A stretch of DNA of 64,000 nucleotides from Fibrobacter sp. (GTDB lineage Bacteria; Fibrobacterota; Fibrobacteria; Fibrobacterales; Fibrobacteraceae): contig JAKSIC010000006.1 in the NCBI GenBank assembly GCA_024399015.1, positions 1-64,000 of the forward strand. The letters are read 5' to 3'. Below the pieces are notes generated by a model. The model saw nothing but the letters and a program-made list of their open reading frames with translations. It was not told where the DNA came from and did no database searches. Below, piece after piece: positions 31,107 through 40,350 of the stretch. Numbering within the stretch: position 1 is the first letter of the stretch; each line of letters begins with the position of its first letter. Position numbers and translations under genes: made by a program.

Positions 31107-32723
31107 TTAAAATCTGTAGTCCACAGGGTTGAGGATAAACTTCACGCCGGCACGAATCCAGCCATCGGCGCCATTTTCACCCTTGATGTGGTCCAAATTA
31201 TCATAAATGCGAAATCCGCCACCCAGATAGTATTCAAACCAACTTTTGAGTTTATCCTTATACAGGACATCAAAGACATACTGGGTTTCTTCCACACCGG
31301 AAGTAGAGCCCTTGGTATTTACAGCAGAAGTGTAGTCAGAATAAAGTTCCTTATCACCTTGCTGCAACCATGCAAAGCTAAAGTCTACGGACCTGTTCTT
31401 GTACTTCCAATTGACATCCAACCACAAATCCAAGGCATCGGGACCGCGGCGATAACCCACCGGATAATCTACGAAATAGGAATCAGCGTAGTCCACATCC
31501 TTCTGTTCACGATAATTGCTACGGTACAACTTACGGCCGGTATACTTGAGCAAAGGCATCTTGCTGTTATTTGAAGCAGGATCTGTAAGCACTACGTCCA
31601 GCCGTGTCGTGAAGAGGCCGTACTTTTCCGTAGGAATTTCCTGGGTGTAGCCGACCATATAATTGATGATGGATCTGCTGGTTCCATAGCCATCATCCTC
31701 TCCCACCGGGCTGTTCAAATCTTCCATATTCATCTGGCCATAGAATTTTGCACCAGGAATAGGCTTGAAGCCCACTTCAAAAGATGTAGCGGCCGAAGTA
31801 TAGCCGGAGCCATAGTTATCATGCAAGAACATGAAAGGATTGAAAGAACGGAACTCCAGAGGCTTTCCGCCCACCATGCTGGTTTCAATAACGTAAGCCC
31901 AAAGCTTGGAGGTTTCCAATCCAAAACGATGGAACACCAAGTTCTTTACGTTATCACCATAAATTCTGCCACGTTGGTTATCCACCTGCTGGCTGGGCTC
32001 GGTGCATTTCTGAACATAAGCTTCGGTACCCTTGGCCGGACAGCCCGTAGTGCGATCAATCATATCACCATAAAGCCACGGGTTGAGAGAGCTCAGCATA
32101 AAGTCATAGCGGAAAATGCCCGGATTGAACTTCCAGTGGATACCGTCATGATAAGGGATTCCGCTTATGGTAACGTCATTGGGCGATGTTGCCACATCAG
32201 CCACAAATCGGCCAAACTGAACATAACCCACAGGATTGTTCCAACGCGCATAGGCGTTTGTCGGCACATTGATGTCCAACTCGCTGGGCTTATAGGTCAA
32301 ATTGGTTTTAGTGGTGCTGTTATACCAAGCTTCGATATCCTTACGAAGGGGGGCTTCCAACAGGAAATGGAAATCCTTATAGCCAGCACGGAAACTCAAG
32401 GTAAAGAAAGGATGAATACTTTCTTCGTAATTACGGCCTGTTTCCAAAGGAATCTGAAGACCGCGCCAGTTTCCGCCATAGCGTTCCGCCGTATCCGCGG
32501 CAAAATAAGACGCCGTGGGACCGCCATTAAAACCGAATTCAAAATCTGTCCCAACCTGCACGTAACCTTTGTGCTTGGAGGAATCCTGCCAAAGGCCGGT
32601 GCGCCACTGTTCTACAATTACGGAACTATCTACAGAAACGGCAGACGGAACAACCGTAGATGCCTGAACAGCGGAGGCAACTCCTAAAAAAGCAAGTGAG
32701 ATTTTGAAAAAATTGCGAATCAT
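31107..32723 (-). CDS. Large outer-membrane beta-barrel protein of unknown function
   Basis: 538 residues from the ATG at 32723, which gives a signal peptide (MIRNFFKISLAFLGVASAVQA-STV). The body has many alternating aromatic strands (FFTLSFRAGYKDFHFLLEAPL, YVQFGRFVADVA, AKFYGQMNMEDLNS, SWFEYYLGGGFRIYD) and ends VDYRF, an outer-membrane insertion-type C-terminus. It resembles capsule-assembly Wzi-like or porin-like barrels in general character, but I cannot name a family. It is monocistronic, downstream of the dcw cluster but separated from ftsZ by a terminator and 200 bp. Confidence 0.72.
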   Translation of the reverse strand: MIRNFFKISLAFLGVASAVQASTVVPSAVSVDSSVIVEQWRTGLWQDSSKHKGYVQVGTDFEFGFNGGPTASYFAADTAERYGGNWRGLQIPLETGRNYEESIHPFFTLSFRAGYKDFHFLLEAPLRKDIEAWYNSTTKTNLTYKPSELDINVPTNAYARWNNPVGYVQFGRFVADVATSPNDVTISGIPYHDGIHWKFNPGIFRYDFMLSSLNPWLYGDMIDRTTGCPAKGTEAYVQKCTEPSQQVDNQRGRIYGDNVKNLVFHRFGLETSKLWAYVIETSMVGGKPLEFRSFNPFMFLHDNYGSGYTSAATSFEVGFKPIPGAKFYGQMNMEDLNSPVGEDDGYGTSRSIINYMVGYTQEIPTEKYGLFTTRLDVVLTDPASNNSKMPLLKYTGRKLYRSNYREQKDVDYADSYFVDYPVGYRRGPDALDLWLDVNWKYKNRSVDFSFAWLQQGDKELYSDYTSAVNTKGSTSGVEETQYVFDVLYKDKLKSWFEYYLGGGFRIYDNLDHIKGENGADGWIRAGVKFILNPVDYRF

Positions 32724-32732
32724 TACTTTGAA

Positions 32733-32747
32733 TGTAGAAAATCTACA
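32733..32747. promoter_or_regulatory. Inverted repeat before the outer-membrane protein gene
   Basis: TGTAGA-AAA-TCTACA, a perfect 6-bp inverted repeat 10 nt upstream of the ATG at 32723. It could be an operator overlapping the promoter or a leader hairpin. Confidence 0.35.
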
Positions 32748-32757
32748 AAAGCAAAAA

Positions 32758-32789
32758 GGATTGCCCAGGCAGGGAGACCCAGGCAATCC
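32758..32789 (-). terminator. Terminator of the dcw operon after ftsZ
   Basis: Perfect 8-bp arms GGATTGCC (32758-32765) and GGCAATCC (32782-32789). On the minus strand the hairpin is followed by TTTTT. It lies about 140 nt beyond the ftsZ stop. Confidence 0.8.
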
Positions 32790-32803
32790 CTTTGTGTTGT
32801 GTT

Positions 32804-32907
32804 GAATGCGCACTCGCGCATTCGTGTGTGTGTGTGTTCCTTTTAAGGCGCATTTGGCGTACCCTGCCGAAAGAAATTCAGCAAGGAACAGGGAACTAAG
32901 CCAAATG
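32804..32907 (-). other. Structured 3' untranslated region of ftsZ
   Basis: Between the ftsZ stop and the terminator are two further hairpins: CATTTGGC (32851-32858) pairs perfectly with GCCAAATG (32900-32907), enclosing CCCTG/CAGGG (32862-32866 with 32889-32893), and GAATGCGC-ACTC-GCGCATTC is a perfect hairpin around 32804-32823. A GT/CA dinucleotide run separates them. No coding capacity is seen. Confidence 0.5.
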
Positions 32908-32924
32908 GTCTTGATATTTTTTGA

Positions 32925-34583
32925 TTAGAAGTCCCTTCCGGAGTTCATACGCATGTATGCGGGCAGGCTATAGTCAACGTCAGCCTGCTTCAGGGAGTCT
33001 TCCGGTTCCTGACGGCCAGCAACAACTGTCTGACGTGCTGCAACAGCAGGTTCAGCAATGGTGTTCTGACGCTGCCAAGCCGGAACTTCCAAACCAGCGG
33101 TACCGCCGTTCATGACATCGTCATCAGCGACAGCGGAGAATTCGGAAGTTTCAGAACTGCGGAAAGTTGTTTCTTCAGCAGTTGCAGTGGCGTTGAAGCC
33201 CGGATCTGCAAACATTGCTGCGCCAACAGCGCGCATTACCTGGGAATCGGTGAGAGACGGAAGTTCCTGTACAGGAGCCGGTGCTACGGGAGCAGCCTGC
33301 TGTGCGGGCATCTGGCGAGTGAACATTTCAGGAGCCGGTGCCGGAGCTACGGGAGCAACAGCGGGAGCAGCCTGAGTCTGAGCCAGAGCAACGAAGTTCA
33401 TAGAAGTGGGACGAGGACGAGCCTGCTGAACGCCATTCTGAGCAACCGGAGCCTGAACTGCAGGAGCAGCAACAGTCTGTGCAGTCGGGATAACCGGAGC
33501 ACCGAAACCGCTCTGCATCATGGTCTGCTGCATTGCGCTCATTGCGGGAGCCTGCGGAACCGGAGCTGCAGAGGTGCCACCGCAACCAGTTGCGATAATG
33601 GTGATGCAAACCTTGTCGCCCATTTCCGGAATGGTGATGTCGCCGATGATGATGTTCGGATCGCCTTCTTCACCAACCTTTTCATAAATGTGTTCCATAG
33701 CTTCGCTATGTTCGATCAAGGAGTAGTTTTCACCATGAGCCACGTTGATGAGCACGCCGGATGCACCCTTGACGTCAATATCTTCCAGAAGCGGAGAAGC
33801 GAGGGCCATGTCTGCTGCCATAATGCCGCGGTTTTCACCCTGAGCGAAACCGGTACCCATGAGAGCGCTGCCGCCCTTGAGCATAACCTTACGAATATCA
33901 GCAAAGTCAACATGGACGAGGCCGTGGTGGAACATAATGTTGCAAATGCTCTGCACTGCGTTGCCGAGGATTTCGTCAGCCATCTTGAAGGCTTCTTCCA
34001 TGGTAGCCTTCTGGTTGGAAGCCTGGAGGAGGGTCAAGAGTTTCTTGTTTTCAACAACGATGATGGTGTCCACTGCTGCGCGGAGGTTAGTGATACCCTG
34101 CTGAGCAATCTTGGAACGTGCATTACCTTCGAAGCGGAACGGCTTGGTCACAACGCCGACAGTGAGGATGCCAAGTTCGCGAGCAACGCTAGCAACGATC
34201 GGAGCAGCACCAGTACCGGTACCACCGCCCATACCAGCGGTAACGAACACCATGTCAGCACCCTTCATGGCTTCCTTAAGTTCTTCAATGTTTTCTTCAA
34301 CAGCCTTGCTTGCCTTTTCCGGTTCCATACCAGCGCCGAGACCCTTAGTGGTCTTTTCGCCGATGGAGATCTTATGATCAGCCAAGCTCATGTCCAAAGC
34401 CATGATATCGGTATTGACAGCGTAGTATTCAACGCCTTCGATATTCATCTGCTTCATACGGTTAACAGTGTTACCACCTGCGCCACCGACGCCGAACACC
34501 TTAACCTTAGCGTTTCTGAAAGAGTTGTCGTCACCGACGATGCGGGACTTGGCCTCGAAATTGATATTGTCGAATTCACTCAT
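32925..34583 (-). CDS. ftsZ: Cell division GTPase FtsZ with a long C-terminal linker
   Basis: Forms the cytokinetic ring under the membrane. 552 residues against about 380-400 in most bacteria. The tubulin signature GGGTGTGAAP starts at residue 119 and the GTPase and C-terminal domains end near residue 330. A roughly 200-residue linker rich in Ala, Pro, Gln and Val follows, then the conserved C-terminal peptide DYSLPAYMRMNSGRDF that binds FtsA and other tethers. The long linker is the odd feature; its composition resembles the Ala/Pro linkers of IF-2 and the TPR protein in this window. Last gene of the dcw cluster, 34 bp after ftsA. Confidence 0.97.
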   Translation of the reverse strand: MSEFDNINFEAKSRIVGDDNSFRNAKVKVFGVGGAGGNTVNRMKQMNIEGVEYYAVNTDIMALDMSLADHKISIGEKTTKGLGAGMEPEKASKAVEENIEELKEAMKGADMVFVTAGMGGGTGTGAAPIVASVARELGILTVGVVTKPFRFEGNARSKIAQQGITNLRAAVDTIIVVENKKLLTLLQASNQKATMEEAFKMADEILGNAVQSICNIMFHHGLVHVDFADIRKVMLKGGSALMGTGFAQGENRGIMAADMALASPLLEDIDVKGASGVLINVAHGENYSLIEHSEAMEHIYEKVGEEGDPNIIIGDITIPEMGDKVCITIIATGCGGTSAAPVPQAPAMSAMQQTMMQSGFGAPVIPTAQTVAAPAVQAPVAQNGVQQARPRPTSMNFVALAQTQAAPAVAPVAPAPAPEMFTRQMPAQQAAPVAPAPVQELPSLTDSQVMRAVGAAMFADPGFNATATAEETTFRSSETSEFSAVADDDVMNGGTAGLEVPAWQRQNTIAEPAVAARQTVVAGRQEPEDSLKQADVDYSLPAYMRMNSGRDF

Positions 34584-34617
34584 GATTTAATCTCCCTGAT
34601 TTTGAGTGTTGATGTTG

Positions 34618-35859
34618 TTATAGATAAGCTTTGATGATGTCAACAAAACGTTGGAATCCTTTCTTGACGGAAACTGCAATCTGGGTGCCTGTTTCGTTTC
34701 TCTTCTTTTCGCGATACTGCTTATTGGCGTAGTAAAGAAGGCCGATACCTGTTGCATAGGACGGATTCTGGTATGCTTCCTGAATACCGCTCATGCCCTT
34801 GGGGCGACCAATACGAACCGGCTTGCCAAATGCCTTGGAAGCCACGTTGTCAATACCATCCAAAGAGCAGCAGCCGCCAGTCAAGACGATGCCACCGTTG
34901 ATGATAGAATCCAATTGATGTTTCTTGAGGTCCTTTGCCAGCAACTGGAAGATTTCATTTACACGAGCCGTGATCACCTGAGCCAAAAGCTTGCGGGAGC
35001 ACGGAACGTCACCACGGTCACCAACAGCGGGAACCGGGAAAGTTTCATCTTCAATCAGGTTGCTGATAACGCAGGTACCATACTTTTTCTTGACTTCTTC
35101 AGCCTTGGAAAGAGCGATAGGAACCTGCAGACACTTACAAATGTCACTGGTAATCACGTTACCAGCCAAATCCAGAGATGCCGTATAGCGAACAGAGTCA
35201 TTGACAAAGACGGCAATGTCAGCAGAGCCAGCACCGATATCCACCAAGGCAACGCCTAATTCGCGTTCGTCATCGGTAAGAACTGCGCTAGCTGCTGCTA
35301 ACGGTTCGAGCACGAAGCCTGCCACATTGAGGCCAGCCTTCTGAATGCACTTTGCCAAATTCTGCATAGCGTTCTGGCGGGAGGTGACCACCTGAACGTT
35401 AGCTTTCAAACGACGGCCGGAACGACCCTTCGGGTTGCGAATGGGGCCTTCGTCGTCGAGAGTGTATTCGCCCGGGAATACATGGATAATTTCACCAGCA
35501 GAAGCCGGAAGGGTGCTAGCCTGCTTCTGCACGTTTTCAATATCTTCTTCACGAACTTCGCCAGTAGGCAAAGTAATGATGCCTTCAAAACCGATGGACT
35601 GGACATGCTTACCAGCAATGCCCACATACACGTCACGGACGTCCACACCTGCGGAAAGTTCCAGCTGAGAAGTAGCCTTCTGCAAGGTTTCGACGATCAA
35701 GTCGAATTCCTCGGCATTTGCCAACGGAAAGTCACCGCATTCGACGACGCGAACGGAACTTCCTTCGGAAATACCGACAAACAGATTCACCTTGGACGCC
35801 CCGATATCAAGGCCGAAGATGTAATCTTCCTTCTTTATGGTTTGCTTGTTATCATCCAT
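34618..35859 (-). CDS. ftsA: Cell division protein FtsA
   Basis: Actin-like ATPase that tethers FtsZ filaments to the inner membrane. 413 residues with FGLDIGASKVNLFVG (phosphate 1), VALVDIGAGSADIAVF (phosphate 2) and GGIVLTGGCCSLDGI (adenosine motif), plus the SHS2/1C domain insertion. A C-terminal amphipathic segment (KKGFQRFVDIIKAYL) fits the membrane-targeting helix. The start at 35859 follows AGAGGTG and overlaps the ftsQ end by 8 nt. Confidence 0.96.
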   Translation of the reverse strand: MDDNKQTIKKEDYIFGLDIGASKVNLFVGISEGSSVRVVECGDFPLANAEEFDLIVETLQKATSQLELSAGVDVRDVYVGIAGKHVQSIGFEGIITLPTGEVREEDIENVQKQASTLPASAGEIIHVFPGEYTLDDEGPIRNPKGRSGRRLKANVQVVTSRQNAMQNLAKCIQKAGLNVAGFVLEPLAAASAVLTDDERELGVALVDIGAGSADIAVFVNDSVRYTASLDLAGNVITSDICKCLQVPIALSKAEEVKKKYGTCVISNLIEDETFPVPAVGDRGDVPCSRKLLAQVITARVNEIFQLLAKDLKKHQLDSIINGGIVLTGGCCSLDGIDNVASKAFGKPVRIGRPKGMSGIQEAYQNPSYATGIGLLYYANKQYREKKRNETGTQIAVSVKKGFQRFVDIIKAYL

Positions 35860-36694
35860 TGACGCACCTCTTATCAAAATTCCTTACATAGGCAAAGCCA
35901 TGAAATCTCATGTCCACCTCCCCTGCGCAATGCAGGTCCTTGGCAAAACCTTCACCCAAAGATTCATAAAGGGCGAAATCTTCCTTTTGCCAACCTGACG
36001 CCGGATAAAGAACACGATATCCGACATCTCTAAAAAACACTTCCACGGCCTTATTCTCTTCATCCCAACCCACCTGGGAAACATCTTCGTACAAGGCGTT
36101 ATCCATCTTCCTCATGGTATCCAGGAACGTAGCGATCACTTCCACCTTGTCCAAGGATCCGTTGTCCAGGACCGGCAAGCGCATTGCTGTTGCCATGGAG
36201 AGAGGCATGGAAATTCCCTTTTCAGAGAAAACCTTGGCCTTGCCCTGATCCAGCACGGAAAGCACCGGTGAAGATTCCTGCAGCTTGATGTACAAAGAAG
36301 ACGGGAACCTCTTTTCAACTTCCACAGAGCTAATCAACGGAATCAACATCAAGTTGGAAGCCACAGAATCAGCATTCAGTTCAGACATAAGCATGCCAGT
36401 TTCCACCTGAGCATTCTGCATCACGTCTTCCCAAGAAAGCATTCGGTTGCCTTCGATTTCCACATACTGCAAATGACGAAGTTCCAGAGGATTGAAGCGC
36501 TGGAGATAGAAACGTTCCTGCCAGAGGACAACAGCGATAGCTACGACGGCTACGAGCAAAACCCAGCCACCACGCTTAAACCAGCGAGCCACGCGAGCCG
36601 TGCCAGACTTTACCTTCTGGACACGAGCTTCCTTGCGCTTACGCTCGTTGTAGCCAATTCTACGGCCAAGCAATGTAGTATCACGTTGACTCAA
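35852..36694 (-). CDS. ftsQ: Cell division protein FtsQ/DivIB
   Basis: 280 residues, TTG start. A basic cytoplasmic N-terminus and one membrane helix (GGWVLLVAVVAIAVVLW) precede a POTRA domain (LQYVEIEGNRMLSWEDVMQNAQVETGMLMSELNADSVASNLMLIPLISSVEVEKRFPSSLYIKLQE) and the beta domain. It links FtsA/FtsZ to the periplasmic divisome with FtsL and FtsB. Sequence is divergent, but the position between murC and ftsA and the POTRA pattern support the call. No ddl gene precedes it. Confidence 0.88.
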   Translation of the reverse strand: MSQRDTTLLGRRIGYNERKRKEARVQKVKSGTARVARWFKRGGWVLLVAVVAIAVVLWQERFYLQRFNPLELRHLQYVEIEGNRMLSWEDVMQNAQVETGMLMSELNADSVASNLMLIPLISSVEVEKRFPSSLYIKLQESSPVLSVLDQGKAKVFSEKGISMPLSMATAMRLPVLDNGSLDKVEVIATFLDTMRKMDNALYEDVSQVGWDEENKAVEVFFRDVGYRVLYPASGWQKEDFALYESLGEGFAKDLHCAGEVDMRFHGFAYVRNFDKRCVNG

Positions 36695-36712
36695 GTTCTT
36701 TGTTCCTGTATC

Positions 36713-38095
36713 CTAGATGCATTCCTCGAGAATAGTTTCGCCAAGCTTGTAGATGCTGCCTGCACCCATCAGAACAACCACATCGCCTTCGCGAAGTTCT
36801 TTCTTCAAAATGGGGAGCAAGTTCATCTGGTCGCCAATGAAACGGGCATCGCGGTGGCCGCGGGCGGTGGCGCTATCAGCAACCAAGGCACCGGTAACAC
36901 CTTCAATGGGCTTTTCACGGGCAGGATAAATGTCAGTTGCAAGCAGAACATCGCAGTTGGCAAATGCGCTACCAAAAGCTTCGTGCTGGTCGCGGGTACG
37001 AGTGAAAAGGTGCGGCTGGAAAGCAACGATGATTCGCTTGTCCGGGAAAGCATCGCGGAAGCCAAGCAAAGTTGCGGTTGCTTCAGTCGGATGATGTGCA
37101 TAGTCATCAAAGACCATTACACCATTCTTTTCACCGATAAATTCAAAGCGGCGCTTGACGCCTTCGAAGGCTGCCACAGCCTTGCGAGCAATATCCGGGG
37201 AAATGCCTTCTTCCACAGCCAAAGCCACAGCGGCAGTTGCATTCAGCACGTTATGACGGCCAGGAATCTGCAGGCGGAATTCGCCGAGGCTTACGCCATC
37301 GTTCAAAATTTCGAATACCGGGAAACCCTTTTCGAAACGGAGGTTGTCCACGCGGTACTTTGCCTGACGAGAGAAACCGTAAGTAATCACTGGCTTCTTC
37401 AAGCGTGCCAAAATCTGCTGCACATTGGAATCGTCCAGGCAGAGGATAATCTGACCGTAGAACGGGATCTTGTTAGCAAACTGTACGAAAGCATCCTTGA
37501 TGTCTTCGATATTTTCGTAGGTATCCAAGTGGTCTGCGTCAATGTTGGTAATGATTGCAGAAGACGGCATCATGGAAAGGAAGCTACGGTCAAATTCATC
37601 GGATTCAGCAATAAGGTAATTGCCCTTACCGACCTTAGCGCCACTACCGTGACCCTTCACCACACCGCCCACGATGATGGTGGGATCCAAACCAGCTTCT
37701 TCCCAGATCTGGCCAACGATAGAAGTGGTGGTAGTCTTGCCGTGAGTACCTGCGATAGACAGCGTATACTTCATACGCATCAATTCGCCCAGCATTTCTG
37801 CGCGCTTGATTACGGGAATACGACGGTTGCGAGCTTCCATCAATTCCGGATTGTCATGAGGAACTGCAGAGGAATAAACAACCAGGTCGGCATCTTCAAC
37901 ATTCTTTGCATCGTGCTTCGGGTCAACGCGAATGCCCAAACTTCTAAGGTAGTCCACGACAGCGCTTTCGCTCATGTCGGAACCGCTAACAATAAAACCA
38001 TTAGCGTGAAGCACTTCGGCGATACCGGACATACCGGCGCCACCGATACCCACGAAATGCAGGCGGCGAACACGTTTGCAATCATTAATCTGCAT
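36713..38095 (-). CDS. murC: UDP-N-acetylmuramate--L-alanine ligase
   Basis: Adds L-Ala to UDP-MurNAc. 460 residues with the N-terminal Rossmann motif HFVGIGGAGMSGIAEVL, the Mur-ligase ATP loop IAGTHGKTTTTS, the central YAHHPTEATATL and the C-terminal QPHLFTRT. All are diagnostic for MurC. The murG stop overlaps its start by one base (TAATG type), so translation is probably coupled. Only 18 bp separate it from ftsQ. Confidence 0.97.
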   Translation of the reverse strand: MQINDCKRVRRLHFVGIGGAGMSGIAEVLHANGFIVSGSDMSESAVVDYLRSLGIRVDPKHDAKNVEDADLVVYSSAVPHDNPELMEARNRRIPVIKRAEMLGELMRMKYTLSIAGTHGKTTTTSIVGQIWEEAGLDPTIIVGGVVKGHGSGAKVGKGNYLIAESDEFDRSFLSMMPSSAIITNIDADHLDTYENIEDIKDAFVQFANKIPFYGQIILCLDDSNVQQILARLKKPVITYGFSRQAKYRVDNLRFEKGFPVFEILNDGVSLGEFRLQIPGRHNVLNATAAVALAVEEGISPDIARKAVAAFEGVKRRFEFIGEKNGVMVFDDYAHHPTEATATLLGFRDAFPDKRIIVAFQPHLFTRTRDQHEAFGSAFANCDVLLATDIYPAREKPIEGVTGALVADSATARGHRDARFIGDQMNLLPILKKELREGDVVVLMGAGSIYKLGETILEECI

Positions 38096-39165
38096 TATGC
38101 ATTCTCCTTATCCAGGATAATTTTTGCAATCTGGTCGGCAGCATCAGGCATACCCAAAGTCTTTGCTGCAGCAGCCATATCGGCCAAACGTTTTTCGTCG
38201 GCCAGAAGTGTTTCCACCTTTTCCCACAAATGATTTTCTTCTGCATCCAGTTCAACGAGTGCTGCACCAGCCTTTTCCACAACGCGAGCGTTATGTTCCT
38301 GATGGTTTGCAGTAGCGTGCGGGAACGGAAGCAAGATAGACGGCTTACCGAAAGCCAAAATTTCAGCAAGAGCAGATGCACCAGCACGGCTGATGATCAA
38401 GTCTGCATGTTTCATATAAGAGTAGATGCCATCAAGGAAGCCGCGAACAGCAACATTGGGCATTTCACCGAGGCGAGCGTTGATAGCGTCAACGTTCTTT
38501 ACGCCAACCTGCCATACCACGGAAACATCTTCACGAGCGGTAATGGCCTTGATGCTTTCTTCAATCTTGTTGTTGATGCCAGCAGCGCCCTGAGAGCCAC
38601 CAACGATAAACACAGCCTTCTTGCCAGCAGCAAATTCTGCCGGACGAGCCAAGGAGTCTTCGGTCGGCAATTCGCGAACCGGGTTACCCAAGATGCGGAT
38701 CTTTTCGATGGGGAAAGACTTGCCAGCTTCTTCGGAGGTTACAAAGATTGTCTTTGCATAGCGAGAACCAACCTTGTTTGCAATACCAGCAACAGCATTT
38801 TGTTCCTGCAAATAAACAGGAATACCCATAGAACCTGCAGCCAGAACAATCGGCAAGGAAACATAGCCACCAGTTGCCACAACAACGTCCGGGTTCACTT
38901 TCTTAATAACGCTCTTAGCGCGAACAAGAGACTTGGTCAGCTTAAAGGGCAAAGCCAAATTCTTAAGGAACGGACCACGGTGAAGAGGTTCGGCAGAGAT
39001 ATATTCATAGGGCCAGTTCTTTGCAACCAGGCGTTCTTCCATAGAACCCTTACGGCCAGCAAAAGTAATGTCGGTCACGCCCATCTTCTTCAGGCTATCG
39101 GCAATAGCTACTGCCGGGAAAATGTGACCACCGGTACCACCGCATACGAAAAGAAACTTCTTCAT
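38095..39165 (-). CDS. murG: Lipid II synthase MurG (UDP-GlcNAc transferase)
   Basis: Transfers GlcNAc to lipid I at the inner leaflet. 356 residues, GT28 fold with GGTGGHIFPAVAIAD at the N-terminus, the C-terminal LIISRAGASALAEILAFGKPSILLPFPHATANHQEHNA block that binds UDP-GlcNAc, and GGSQGA in the middle. Its start overlaps the ftsW stop by 4 nt. Confidence 0.97.
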   Translation of the reverse strand: MKKFLFVCGGTGGHIFPAVAIADSLKKMGVTDITFAGRKGSMEERLVAKNWPYEYISAEPLHRGPFLKNLALPFKLTKSLVRAKSVIKKVNPDVVVATGGYVSLPIVLAAGSMGIPVYLQEQNAVAGIANKVGSRYAKTIFVTSEEAGKSFPIEKIRILGNPVRELPTEDSLARPAEFAAGKKAVFIVGGSQGAAGINNKIEESIKAITAREDVSVVWQVGVKNVDAINARLGEMPNVAVRGFLDGIYSYMKHADLIISRAGASALAEILAFGKPSILLPFPHATANHQEHNARVVEKAGAALVELDAEENHLWEKVETLLADEKRLADMAAAAKTLGMPDAADQIAKIILDKENA

Positions 39166-40337
39166 ACGCCACTCCTTGTAAATTCAAAATTCCTGAGTAC
39201 GCTGCTTTCAAGGGAAGCTCTGCTGGAAAAAGATTCCTTGATCTTTCGACCAGAGCTGGGGCGAGAAATGTTCAGCAAAATTCCAATTGCAGCAGATGTG
39301 TAAAGCAAGTTGGTTCCGCCAAAGCTGAAGAAAGGCAAAGGCTGACCCGTTGTGGGGAAAAGACCAACGCAAACACAAACATGCACGCAGAAGTTAAAGA
39401 ACAGAGAAAGGGTAAGACCAAGAGCCAGATACTTGCCAAAACGGGTAGAAGCATTCTGAGCAATCTTAAAGCCCTGGGCAAACAGCAAGGTGAACAAGAT
39501 CAGCACGAGCATGGTTCCTACAAAGCCGAATTCTTCACCGATAACCGCATAAACAACGTCCTTATGGGATTCCGGCAGGTAACCCAATTTCTGGACACCT
39601 TGGCCAAAACCGGTACCAAAGAGACCGCCGTTTCCAAGAGCCTGCAAGGCATGATCGCCCTGCCAGTTGGAAGCAGCCATTTCACCATCTTCTGCAAAGA
39701 ATGCAAGAATTCGTGCACGAGAATGGGTCGATGTCATCAAACGAATCAAGGCCAAAGGAATTGCGCCTGCGGCAACATATCCCAAATACTTCATATTCAC
39801 GCCAGCCGTAATCATTACGCACACCACAATTGCAGTGACCATGATAAGCATGGAGTAGTTCGGCTGCATAATAAGAACAAAAGCGCAAAGTACAAAGGGA
39901 ATTCCCGGCTGGACCAAAGAGCAGGCGACACTCTTGATGTTATCACCAGCCTCGGAAAGCTTGGCACTGATCCAAATGATTAATCCCAACTTCATAAATT
40001 CAGAAGGCTGAATGCCCCAGATCCAACGGTTTGCACCTTTCACGGAACCGCCCTTAAGCAAGGCTGCAACAGAAAGAACGAAGAACAGGACAAATACGAC
40101 TCGACCCAGCCATTTCCAATGGCCATAGTCAACAAAGCGACCAAGAACCAACATTCCCACAACGCCGCCAATAGCCTTGGGCAAGTGAGACAACATGTAG
40201 TGTTCTGCAGGACGGCCGTTTGCCAAGGCATAAGGAGCGGATGCGGAATACACCACAGCCACACCAAAGCTGACAAGGATCAAGACCACCACTAGGAGGA
40301 TCTTGTTCATGCCGTTATTTTGAGCAGAATTACTCAC
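39162..40337 (-). CDS. ftsW: SEDS-family peptidoglycan polymerase FtsW
   Basis: 391 residues with about ten membrane helices. SEDS hallmarks: GANRWIWGIQPSEFMKLGLIIW (external loop and helix), QPNYSMLIM, GDHALQALGNGGLFGTGFGQGVQKLGYLPESHKDVVYAVIGEEFGF (loop 7) and LPFFSFGGTNLL. It polymerises lipid II with the transpeptidase FtsI in the septum. The dcw position makes FtsW rather than RodA the better name. Confidence 0.95.
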   Translation of the reverse strand: MSNSAQNNGMNKILLVVVLILVSFGVAVVYSASAPYALANGRPAEHYMLSHLPKAIGGVVGMLVLGRFVDYGHWKWLGRVVFVLFFVLSVAALLKGGSVKGANRWIWGIQPSEFMKLGLIIWISAKLSEAGDNIKSVACSLVQPGIPFVLCAFVLIMQPNYSMLIMVTAIVVCVMITAGVNMKYLGYVAAGAIPLALIRLMTSTHSRARILAFFAEDGEMAASNWQGDHALQALGNGGLFGTGFGQGVQKLGYLPESHKDVVYAVIGEEFGFVGTMLVLILFTLLFAQGFKIAQNASTRFGKYLALGLTLSLFFNFCVHVCVCVGLFPTTGQPLPFFSFGGTNLLYTSAAIGILLNISRPSSGRKIKESFSSRASLESSVLRNFEFTRSGV

Positions 40338-40350
40338 GATTATCGATTCC

